From the NCBI GenBank assembly GCA_937872225.1, contig CALMRZ010000049.1, forward strand, positions 1-64,000: 64,000 nt of DNA. Direction: 5' to 3'. The notes beneath the pieces were generated by a model, which saw nothing but the letters and a program-made list of their open reading frames with translations, had not been told where the DNA came from and ran no database searches. The stretch comes from an uncultured Spirochaetota bacterium (GTDB lineage Bacteria > Spirochaetota > UBA4802 > UBA5550). Below are positions 1-6,985 of the stretch, in pieces. Both the position numbers and the translations under genes were made by a program. Within the stretch, counting starts at the first letter, position 1. Each line of letters opens with the position of its first letter.

Positions 1-56
1 GACTTCCCTCGCTGAAGCGCGCGGCGTACAAGATGGCCCGCAAGATGGTCGGATAG
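1..56 (+). CDS. 3' end of an unidentified gene
   Basis: Reading from base 3, the frame encodes a short basic tail (LPSLKRAAYKMARKMVG) ending at a TAG at 54-56. A strong intrinsic terminator follows 25 bases later, which supports this being the true end of a plus-strand gene. Too little remains to identify the product. Confidence 0.45.
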   Translation, partial: LPSLKRAAYKMARKMVG

Positions 57-80
57 AACAGAATTTCATTTGACACAGGA

Positions 81-118
81 GCCCCGCGGAAGGGATTATC
101 CTTCAGCGGGGCTTTTTT
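81..118 (+). terminator. Rho-independent terminator
   Basis: GCCCCGC (81-87) pairs with GCGGGGC (106-112), and a run of six T follows at 113-118. It ends the transcript of the gene that stops at 56 and insulates the MobA-FdhE gene starting at 149. Confidence 0.85.
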
Positions 119-148
119 ATCGCCATTCGCAAGTCAGACAGCGAGCTT

Positions 149-1606
149 ATGCATCAGAATGATATATCAGCCTTTATCATAGCAGGCGGTCAAAGCCGAA
201 GATTCGGCGATGACAAGTCCCTATTCATGTTCCGCGGAAGGCCCCTCATCGAATACGTGGTGGATGCCATACAGCCGGCAATTGACCGTATCGCCATCAT
301 CGGCGACAACTCGGGGAAATTCGCCTATCTTGGCCTTCCCGCCCATGATGATATCATAAGCGGCATCGGCCCCCTGGGGGGCCTTTATACCGCCCTGGAG
401 ATAGCGGAAACAGAAAAAATTTTTGTTTTTGCCTGCGACATGCCCGGTCTCAATACCGGACTCATACGCTACATGTCCGCGCTCGAGATCGGGAACAATG
501 ACGCAATCGTCCCGTTGATAGACGGGTTTTACGAGCCGCTCCATGCGGTGTACTCAAAGAAATGTATTGATAGAGTCGAAAAACGAATCAGCGAAGGCAT
601 TCGACAGGTCGTAAGCCTCATTAAAGAATTCACAATACGAGAAGTCGCCGAAAAGGAAATCACCACCTATGCCGATCCAAAAATGATTTTCAGGAACATC
701 AATTTTAAAAAGGATATACATGATTTACAGCCCAGCAGAACCGGAGACACCGCCATGCATGACCATCTCAAGTACTTCAACGATAACGCTGAAAAAATAA
801 GTTCTGCCGGCATACTGTCCGATGAACTAGTGGAATTCTACCGCAACCTGTTCGATTATATTGACAAATACAGCGACATGCACCTTAACAATCCACAGTT
901 GCCCCTTTTCAGGGCAGAAGACCTTCCGATCAATAATAACGATCATGCCAGAAGTGCCCTGTCAGACGAATCCGTTGCCGTGATGCTCATCCCCGGTTTG
1001 GCACCGCTCATCGATATGGTAACCGCATTCAATCCAGGTCATAATCTCAAGGATATCCACCATGCCCTAGAGACTGATACCGCCAGGATGCAGGATGCAA
1101 TGTACGCGATTCTAGACATGGATATGGAGCGGCTTGAACGGATCGCACGCGCCCATAAAACCGGCACCGATGAAGCACTATTCATAATCATAAACTGGCT
1201 CAAACCCTTATTTATCAGCCTCAGGGAGAAAAATACAACCCTAATTGAAGATAATGATGAAAGCAATCTCTGCCCTTTCTGCGGGAACAGACCCGACATG
1301 GCAGCAATCGTCATGGAAAAAGGAGGAAAACGCTACCTTAACTGCTCATTGTGCGGCCACCGATGGCCTTTCAAGCGCATCGCCTGTGCAGTATGCGGCA
1401 TTGAGGACGCGTCTCAACTGGAATATTTTTCATCAGAAGGCGATACCCGCTATCGCCTGGACGTGTGCGGCTCATGCGGCGGCTACATGAAGACAGTCAG
1501 CCTCCAGAAATTCGAGGAGATCGATGATTTCAACCTTACCGTTGAAAACATTCTTACGGCGCATCTGGACAGCGCGGCGATAAAGAAGGGATATAAAAAA
1601 CCCTGA
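149..1606 (+). CDS. mobA-fdhE: MobA-FdhE fusion: molybdenum cofactor guanylyltransferase joined to formate dehydrogenase accessory protein
   Basis: Residues 1 to about 190 look like MobA, which adds GMP to molybdopterin: the N-terminus has the nucleotide-binding loop IIAGGQSRRFGDDKS, followed by GPLGGL and ACDMP motifs. Residues from about 203 to 475 look like FdhE, the cytoplasmic protein needed to activate formate dehydrogenases. Its zinc-rubredoxin Cys pairs are visible as CPFCG, CSLCGHRW, CAVCG and CGSCGG. Each family is normally a separate protein of about 200 and 300 residues, so this is a true fusion without an intervening stop. A GGAG nine bases before the in-frame ATG at 755 could allow a separate FdhE polypeptide. 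The start at 149 has only a weak ribosome site. No formate dehydrogenase with a recognisable Cys/Sec ligand lies in this window, so the client is probably elsewhere. Confidence 0.88.
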   Translation: MHQNDISAFIIAGGQSRRFGDDKSLFMFRGRPLIEYVVDAIQPAIDRIAIIGDNSGKFAYLGLPAHDDIISGIGPLGGLYTALEIAETEKIFVFACDMPGLNTGLIRYMSALEIGNNDAIVPLIDGFYEPLHAVYSKKCIDRVEKRISEGIRQVVSLIKEFTIREVAEKEITTYADPKMIFRNINFKKDIHDLQPSRTGDTAMHDHLKYFNDNAEKISSAGILSDELVEFYRNLFDYIDKYSDMHLNNPQLPLFRAEDLPINNNDHARSALSDESVAVMLIPGLAPLIDMVTAFNPGHNLKDIHHALETDTARMQDAMYAILDMDMERLERIARAHKTGTDEALFIIINWLKPLFISLREKNTTLIEDNDESNLCPFCGNRPDMAAIVMEKGGKRYLNCSLCGHRWPFKRIACAVCGIEDASQLEYFSSEGDTRYRLDVCGSCGGYMKTVSLQKFEEIDDFNLTVENILTAHLDSAAIKKGYKKP

Positions 1607-1681
1607 TCGTCCTGAAAATAATTTATCATTTCCCGTTTCCATTCGTTCGACTTATAACAGGAATTCCACAGGAGAGGACCC

Positions 1682-2122
1682 ATGGAAACCACGCTGTATA
1701 TTCATTCCGATATCCTTGAAAAAATCAACTACGCCGCGCGTTGCAGCGGGATTTCACGATCGGACATGATTTCCCTGTTGCTGAAAAAAGTCATGGCCCA
1801 AATGCCTGATCCTGCCTGCGCCGGGAAAATGGTGCGGTACCAGAAGAAGGACAAAGCCGAAAATTGGTGCAGATTTCATTTAAGCATGCAGATGGACGAA
1901 TATGAGTATTTTTTGGATCTAAGGAGGCTTTTAAAGATGTCTGTTTCCTTGATCCTTGCCTATGCGGTAAAAAGATATATTAAACTGTTAATAAGAAAAA
2001 ATGATACCGATAACTATCAGTATAAAAATTATGTTCTGGCAAAGACTGTTATTGGTAACATAATATGCTGGAAACTCATCTGGGGATATCCGCCCAACCT
2101 TGAAAATTTCATAACCCTGTGA
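1682..2122 (+). CDS. small hypothetical protein, possible ribbon-helix-helix DNA-binding type
   Basis: A 146-residue protein with a good ribosome site (GGAGAGG, five bases before ATG). The N-terminal 40 residues (strand TTLYIHSDI, then helices with SGISRSDMISLLLKK) have the pattern of a ribbon-helix-helix or CopG-like fold. The middle is basic and the C-terminus is hydrophobic and aromatic. I do not recognise a characterised family. The gene and the lipoprotein after it are visibly AT-richer than the rest of the window, which could mean later acquisition. It stands alone between MobA-FdhE and a convergent lipoprotein gene. Confidence 0.65.
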   Translation: METTLYIHSDILEKINYAARCSGISRSDMISLLLKKVMAQMPDPACAGKMVRYQKKDKAENWCRFHLSMQMDEYEYFLDLRRLLKMSVSLILAYAVKRYIKLLIRKNDTDNYQYKNYVLAKTVIGNIICWKLIWGYPPNLENFITL

Positions 2123-2130
2123 CCCAAACA

Positions 2131-2165
2131 AAGGGAGCTGCCCTTGCGGAGCAGCCCCCTTAATA
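2131..2165 (+). terminator. probable terminator hairpin
   Basis: An 11-bp stem (2131-2141 with 2151-2161) with one A-C mismatch and a 9-base loop lies 9 bases after the stop at 2122. It is followed by AT-rich sequence rather than a clean T run. Confidence 0.5.
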
Positions 2166-2216
2166 ATCAAATTCTAACTAACGTACCGGGTCATCAACTG
2201 CAGACCCTGTCTTTAA

Positions 2217-3176
2217 TTACATCTGATAACCGACCTGCCGAGTAACATAGTTTTCAAAATTAAACATATCCTGACCACTAAACCTATAGCTCACGGAAAC
2301 ATCATTCCTGCCAACGGTACCGGCAACATCCATGGATATTGATCCGGAAATATTCAAGAGAGACAATCTGAAGTTAAATTCTTCAGACACAGCCAGGTCA
2401 ATATTTTCAACAAGAGTTCCACCGATTGTCAGATCACTTGTTATATTAACTCCGCTGGAATTCCTTACCACCAGTTTCAGGCTGGGAGGAAGAACTGAAT
2501 AATCAAAGGAAATATTCGTGGAAAAATTATTCAGGGTAATATCGACAGTGCCATCAACAACGACATCCTTAAAAACGAAGGTTCCATTTGCAATAAAATT
2601 CTCAACATCAAGCACCTGAACGGTCATATTGGTGAAAATTGCCTTAATAGTGCCGGTAGCCCTTATTGACAGATCAAAGGAGCCGGACATAGCATCGGAA
2701 CTATGGCAAGTAAAGGTACCGGTGACATCCACATCAGGTTGTATTGAATAAGTACCGCCAGGGCCATCAGTTATTTCAGAAGATAAATGAGCACTTGCTG
2801 ATTGAGAGCCAGTACATCCCCCATAGACATCATTCATTTTTTCCACTGCCTTTGCATTAACCGCGTTAAGGATGGATTGCCGCAGCTGACCTTTTACATA
2901 GGGGGTGTTAGGGTCAACCATAACGCTCTGCATCATGGTAGTCCCATTGGGATTTGCGGCTATTCGTACTTGAGACATTGCCGAAGCAGCAGCCATGGCC
3001 GCGCTGCCCGCATCAGAAATGTCCTGTGAGCTGCCCGTAACCTCGGCGTACGGCAACGAATACGCCACAGCCATCAACGCCGTCATCTCTTTCTTATTAT
3101 CCTTCTGATCCTCGCAGCCAACGGCCATCAGAGCCGCAGCGATAAAAACAATAGATAAAGCTACCAATTTTTTCAT
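2217..3176 (-). CDS. secreted lipoprotein of unknown function
   Basis: The protein starts MKKLVALSIVFIAAALMAVGC, a short signal peptide with a lipobox (AVGC) that predicts a lipid-anchored Cys near residue 21. The mature part of about 300 residues begins with an Ala/Met-rich segment. It continues with Thr/Val/Ser-rich alternating stretches that suggest beta-structure. No catalytic motif is visible and I do not recognise a family. GAGGG seven bases upstream selects the ATG at 3176 over an upstream in-frame start at 3188. It is a single gene, convergent with the gene ending at 2122. Confidence 0.75.
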   Translation of the reverse strand: MKKLVALSIVFIAAALMAVGCEDQKDNKKEMTALMAVAYSLPYAEVTGSSQDISDAGSAAMAAASAMSQVRIAANPNGTTMMQSVMVDPNTPYVKGQLRQSILNAVNAKAVEKMNDVYGGCTGSQSASAHLSSEITDGPGGTYSIQPDVDVTGTFTCHSSDAMSGSFDLSIRATGTIKAIFTNMTVQVLDVENFIANGTFVFKDVVVDGTVDITLNNFSTNISFDYSVLPPSLKLVVRNSSGVNITSDLTIGGTLVENIDLAVSEEFNFRLSLLNISGSISMDVAGTVGRNDVSVSYRFSGQDMFNFENYVTRQVGYQM

Positions 3177-3550
3177 GTGTGCCCTCAAAAAGATTAATAT
3201 GTATAATCACGAATCATGTAAACAAACAACCCGTTGGTATGTTTTTTTCTCAAAAAAATGATTCCTGATTATATGCAAAGATATTCACTCAATTTCTATA
3301 ATTCAAATAACTCTTTCAGCATGTATGGCAAAATCACCGTCTTTGTGCATAAAACTGAAAAAAATAGCCATTTGTAACTTACATTATTTTATCGGATACT
3401 CGTGTTGCGGCAGCTTTGAGAATCAAAGCCATATTGCAACTTTTTCAGTACGATCAAAATATCATCAATGATCACATTTACTAATTAAGTGTGGTTAATG
3501 CGGGAAAACGCACAAAATTTTCATGATTTTTTCCGTCTGCCGTGCGGTTA
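3177..3550. other. AT-rich intergenic region
   Basis: About 375 bases between the lipoprotein start and the panE stop. It is AT-rich with several A and T tracts and no credible reading frame. It presumably holds the promoter of the lipoprotein gene, but I cannot assign boxes with confidence. Confidence 0.5.
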
Positions 3551-4477
3551 TTATTCCATTATCATTTTTACTTCCAGCCCCTTCACCATCTTCGTCACCG
3601 CGTCATTATAGGGACAGGCCAGCCCAAAGGCCCTCCCCTCCCGCACGATGGCGCCGTTGATAAAATCGATCTCGGTCCTGCGGCCGTGCTTGATGTCGAT
3701 GCACATGGAAGAGTAATTGTCTTCGGTTCGCCGGCATACTTCCTCGACCCTGGACACGGGATCAGTATCTGAAAGCGCAACACCCTTGCGGGCAATCACC
3801 TCGCAGGCTTCCAGAACCAGGTCTTTCATGAGGGTCCGGGCAGTCTCGATTTCCAGGAGCTGCCCGTTCCTCACCTGGAGGATTGCCGTGAGGGCGTTGA
3901 TGCCGGCGTTCACCAGCACCTTTCCCCAGACCAGGGCCTGCGGATCGGCCGAAAGCTCGGCGTCAAGGCCCGCCTTTTTCATGAGTGAGACCAGCTCCTT
4001 CATGAATCCGCTGTCGGGCATCCCCGGCACAACGGGGCCGAAGATCGTTTTCCCTTTGCCGGCATGGCGCACGTGGTTGTCCGCCGCCAGGTTCGCCCCT
4101 TCAGACGTGATCCCCGCGATGACCGGGGAGCCGGGGCAGCCGGTCATGATTGTCTCTGCATTGCCAACGCCGTTCTGCAGGGTCATGACGGGCCCCCGGT
4201 ACCCCGCATCGTAGACCTGGCGCGACGCGGCCTCGGTATGATACGCCTTCACGCAGAGGATGACCAGGTCGGCGCCTGCCACGCCCTTCAGGCCCAGCGT
4301 CACGGGCACGGTAAACCTGAAATCCTCATCAATGCCCTCCCAGCGTATTCCCTCTCGGCCGAAAAGGTCCGCCCGTTCCGGCAGTTCATCAGCCAGCGTT
4401 ACCGCCGCGCCGCCCCTGTGCAGATATCCGGCGAGGAGAAGACCCACCGCCCCGGGACCGACTATGGTGATGTTCAT
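3551..4477 (-). CDS. panE: 2-dehydropantoate 2-reductase (ketopantoate reductase)
   Basis: A 308-residue protein of the usual family length. It should reduce ketopantoate to pantoate with NADPH in pantothenate and coenzyme A synthesis. The N-terminus carries the Rossmann dinucleotide motif GPGAVGLLLAGYL. The middle has LQNGVGN and the catalytic-Lys region WGKVLVNAGINALTA typical of PanE/ApbA. The C-terminal domain contains the substrate-binding segment DIKHGRRTEIDFINGAI. Its ATG overlaps the stop of the upstream flavoprotein gene by four bases (ATGA), so the two are translationally coupled. Paralogues in this family can act on other 2-oxo acids, so pantoate as substrate is likely, not proven. 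Confidence 0.87.
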   Translation of the reverse strand: MNITIVGPGAVGLLLAGYLHRGGAAVTLADELPERADLFGREGIRWEGIDEDFRFTVPVTLGLKGVAGADLVILCVKAYHTEAASRQVYDAGYRGPVMTLQNGVGNAETIMTGCPGSPVIAGITSEGANLAADNHVRHAGKGKTIFGPVVPGMPDSGFMKELVSLMKKAGLDAELSADPQALVWGKVLVNAGINALTAILQVRNGQLLEIETARTLMKDLVLEACEVIARKGVALSDTDPVSRVEEVCRRTEDNYSSMCIDIKHGRRTEIDFINGAIVREGRAFGLACPYNDAVTKMVKGLEVKMIME

Positions 4478-5067
4478 CGCCCGCCTCCTTCCCGTTCCGA
4501 CAGTACCGCGTCAACGCCGCATTGGAACGCCCTCTCCAGGCCGGCGGCATCTTTCGCGATATCGCCCCTGTGCTCCGCCTTGTAGAAAGACCCGCCCCCG
4601 TACGACTTGCCGAGGGCGTCGAAAAAGTATTTCATCGTGAACTCGCTCCCGGTGAAGAGATTCAGCCCGGACGCGGCCCCGGTCATCATGAGGTAGCCGG
4701 TGCCGCCGTCATGGCGCTTCCGCTCCCCCGCGGTTGCGGCGATCCTCCGCCTGTTCCAGAGGGCCTGGCACCGGTCTATGAAGGCCTTGACCTGGGCGCT
4801 CGGGCCATAGAAGAACACCGGCGACGCCACGATCACGATCCGCGCCTCCAGCAGGATATCATAATACCTCTGCATGTCGTCCCGCACCACGCATTCCCCC
4901 GTGCTGTCGCACCCGCCGCATTCAATGCAGCCGGAAAAGACCATGTCACGGACGTAGATCCGCTCCAAGTCCGCGCCGGCGGACGCGGCCCCTGCGAGGG
5001 CCCTGTCAAGTATATGGTCGCTATTCCCGCCCTTCCGGGGGCTGCCGTATATGCCGAGGACTTTCAT
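4474..5067 (-). CDS. iron-sulfur flavoprotein, NADPH-dependent FMN reductase family
   Basis: A 197-residue flavodoxin-fold protein beginning MKVLGIYGSPRKGGNSD, the FMN-phosphate loop of the FMN_red family. The segment CIECGGCDSTGEC (Cys spacing 2, 2 and 5) matches the compact cysteine motif of archaeal and clostridial Isf proteins, which bind a [4Fe-4S] cluster beside FMN. VASPVFFYGPSAQVKAF is the second FMN loop. It probably transfers electrons in redox-stress or ferredoxin-linked reactions. The ATG at 5067 is chosen because the domain begins there; the frame stays open upstream but that extension is not protein-like. It is divergent from the Rrf2 gene, a likely regulator, and coupled to panE by an ATGA overlap. 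Confidence 0.82.
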   Translation of the reverse strand: MKVLGIYGSPRKGGNSDHILDRALAGAASAGADLERIYVRDMVFSGCIECGGCDSTGECVVRDDMQRYYDILLEARIVIVASPVFFYGPSAQVKAFIDRCQALWNRRRIAATAGERKRHDGGTGYLMMTGAASGLNLFTGSEFTMKYFFDALGKSYGGGSFYKAEHRGDIAKDAAGLERAFQCGVDAVLSEREGGGR

Positions 5068-5145
5068 GAATAATACTGCGTATGCCGGCGCAATAAAATC
5101 AAGTATTATTATTACCGCCATGACCTGCAATTTTTTGTAAAAATC

Positions 5146-5174
5146 TTGACATCCAGCTTCTATTAAGGTAATAT
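5146..5174 (+). promoter_or_regulatory. sigma-70-type promoter of the Rrf2 gene
   Basis: TTGACA (5146-5151), a 17-base spacer and TAATAT (5169-5174), giving a start near 5181, 27 bases before the Rrf2 ATG. The AT-rich partly symmetrical stretch 5167-5194 could be an autoregulatory operator. The boxes are read directly; use in vivo is inferred. Confidence 0.65.
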
Positions 5175-5207
5175 GGTACTTAAATACATTATACAAGGAT
5201 CTCAATC

Positions 5208-5633
5208 ATGTCACACGGCATACGGATCTCCGACGCGGCGTCCCTGGCAATGCACGCCATGGCAGTTCTTGCCTCCCGGAACGTACGTGCCAGCGCCCGG
5301 GATATTTCGGTCCGTCTCAACGTATCCGAGAACCACCTTGCCAAGGTGCTCCAGCGGCTTGCCAAGAGCGGACTCATCACATCGACCCGTGGTCCGCGGG
5401 GGGGGTTCTCCATCGCTAAAAAAAGCGGGACCATCACGCTCCTGGATGTGTATGAAGCGATTGAAGGCCCCCTGAAAGACAAGGCCTGCCTGATGCGCAA
5501 AAAGACCTGCAATAAAAAACGCTGCATCCTGGGCGATTCAATGGAAACGATGTGGGACATTTTCCGGAAGCACCTGAACTCCACGAGAATTTCCGACATA
5601 TCCGAAGCCTACGGCACGGAGGCGGCAAGATGA
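5208..5633 (+). CDS. Rrf2-family transcriptional regulator
   Basis: A 141-residue protein with an N-terminal winged helix: ISDAASLAMHAMAVLA, then a recognition region with SENHLAKVLQRLAKSGLI and the wing TRGPRGGF. The C-terminal half has three Cys in CLMRKKTCNKKRC, in the place where IscR, NsrR and RsrR bind an Fe-S cluster, so it probably senses redox state, nitric oxide or Fe-S status. It is divergent from the iron-sulfur flavoprotein/panE operon, which it may control. Its TGA overlaps the ATG of the downstream zinc-ribbon gene. Confidence 0.87.
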   Translation: MSHGIRISDAASLAMHAMAVLASRNVRASARDISVRLNVSENHLAKVLQRLAKSGLITSTRGPRGGFSIAKKSGTITLLDVYEAIEGPLKDKACLMRKKTCNKKRCILGDSMETMWDIFRKHLNSTRISDISEAYGTEAAR

Positions 5634-5869
5634 AAACCATGTGCCCCGGCCAGGATACCCGGTACTGGCGGCCTGGAGACATATTCAATGTCTCCTGCGC
5701 CTCCTGCGGGAGCGAAGTTGAATTCTTCAAGGATGACGCGAAGCGGCGCTGCAGGAAATGCGGCGCCGAGGTCCAGAACCCGCGCCTGTCCGTGGGATGC
5801 GCGCAGTGGTGCGAACACGCGAAAGAATGCCTCGGATACGATCCCGCAGCCATAAAAAAATCCCGGTAA
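5630..5869 (+). CDS. small zinc-ribbon protein
   Basis: A 79-residue protein whose ATG overlaps the Rrf2 stop (ATGA) and is preceded by GGAGG. It contains CASCG and CRKCG, a zinc ribbon or rubredoxin-like knuckle, then a second Cys group GCAQWCEHAKEC. I recall similar modules as free proteins or attached to HD-domain phosphohydrolases in anaerobes, from memory only. Coupling to an Rrf2 regulator suggests a redox or metal-related role. The exact function is unknown. Confidence 0.75.
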   Translation: MKTMCPGQDTRYWRPGDIFNVSCASCGSEVEFFKDDAKRRCRKCGAEVQNPRLSVGCAQWCEHAKECLGYDPAAIKKSR

Positions 5870-5904
5870 ATCCTAGCCTGTATCATTATTGAACCAGCCT
5901 GGAG

Positions 5905-5924
5905 GCGGGGTCACGTAACCCCGC
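5905..5924. terminator. GC hairpin between convergent genes, also a repeat
   Basis: GCGGGGT (5905-5911) and ACCCCGC (5918-5924) form a perfect 7-bp stem with loop CACGTA. It lies between two convergent genes but has no T run on either strand. A near copy sits at 26826-26847. Confidence 0.5.
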
Positions 5925-5935
5925 GTTCAGGCGAT

Positions 5936-6973
5936 TTATCCAACAACCGCGCCGATATTCACATAGTCCCTGACAATCTGCTCCAGGAACTTCATCTTCT
6001 CGTCGCTGTCATGGGTAAGGAGCGCGTCGAAGTTGTCCATCTGCCGCGTCACATCATAGGTGTCGTAGGGCACGAGGAGCAGGGGTATGTTCTTCTCGGA
6101 GGCCTTGCTGATGATCGCCGGGGGCGGTACGATGTTGTTCGTCAGGATAACTCCCACGGTGTCGCTTTCCAGGGCGGCGATGATCATATCGCTCCGGTCT
6201 CCGCTCGTGATGAGGAGCTTCTGATCCTTGTTAAAGAGGGGGTTGCGCATCGATTCGTCGGTTGACATGGCCCCCACGAAAATGTGCTTCACCACGTTGT
6301 TCAGGCCGCCTTCGCCGGCGATGATCCGGGCAAGGAAGCGGTCCGCGAGAAAACTCATGGTAAAAAAAGTGAGTTGCGCCTTGTAGGGTATGATACCGAG
6401 GACCTTCACCCCCAGTGCGTCGATCGCGGGGAGATAGCTGTTCTTGAAATCGTCAACGTCCTGCACCTTGTTGACGATGACCCCGCCGAAATCCACCGAC
6501 GCCGTGTCTATGTACCGCCTAATAAAGCAGATATCGTCCGACACGCGGTCGCCGTCGCCGCTGACCACCAGGACGAAACGCGCCGAAAGCCCCCTGGCCA
6601 CCGACAGGGAATCGAGGTCAACCGACGAGCCCCAGGCAAGATCGCGCCCGCCTTCAATGAAGAGAACATCGCGACCCGCGCCGATGGTATCGGCCATGGC
6701 GACCAGCGCCTCCCGCATACCCTTCTCGTCGTATTTGTATTTGAGCTTTGAATGGGCGAAACCCAGGGAGATGCAGTCCGGTTCGCAATCAATGCCCAGG
6801 AGTTTCAGCAGCACCATGGCGTCATGGTCCACGTTCTTTTTACGCTTGTACTCCAGGCGGTCTCCCAGCGGCTTAATATATCCGATTTTCTTTCCCGCCG
6901 CAGCGGCAATGCCGGCTATGATGCTCGTCTTGCCGGCGCCTTCGCGCATTGATGCGATAACTATCTTTTTCAT
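5936..6973 (-). CDS. P-loop (CobB/BioD-like) protein with DRTGG domain
   Basis: A 345-residue protein. The N-terminal domain has a P-loop (SMREGAGKTSIIAGIA) and the dethiobiotin-synthetase/CobB-type ATPase fold. The C-terminal third (from about residue 215) matches the DRTGG domain, including ITSGDRSDMIIAAL. This pair of domains makes up the N-terminal regulatory part of long phosphotransacetylases and also occurs alone, as here; the catalytic PTA domain is absent. It is the last gene of an operon starting 12 bases after the ADP-forming acyl-CoA synthetase, so a role in sensing or regulating acetyl-CoA metabolism is the best guess. Confidence 0.8.
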   Translation of the reverse strand: MKKIVIASMREGAGKTSIIAGIAAAAGKKIGYIKPLGDRLEYKRKKNVDHDAMVLLKLLGIDCEPDCISLGFAHSKLKYKYDEKGMREALVAMADTIGAGRDVLFIEGGRDLAWGSSVDLDSLSVARGLSARFVLVVSGDGDRVSDDICFIRRYIDTASVDFGGVIVNKVQDVDDFKNSYLPAIDALGVKVLGIIPYKAQLTFFTMSFLADRFLARIIAGEGGLNNVVKHIFVGAMSTDESMRNPLFNKDQKLLITSGDRSDMIIAALESDTVGVILTNNIVPPPAIISKASEKNIPLLLVPYDTYDVTRQMDNFDALLTHDSDEKMKFLEQIVRDYVNIGAVVG

Positions 6974-6985
6974 CGTCGTTCCTCC

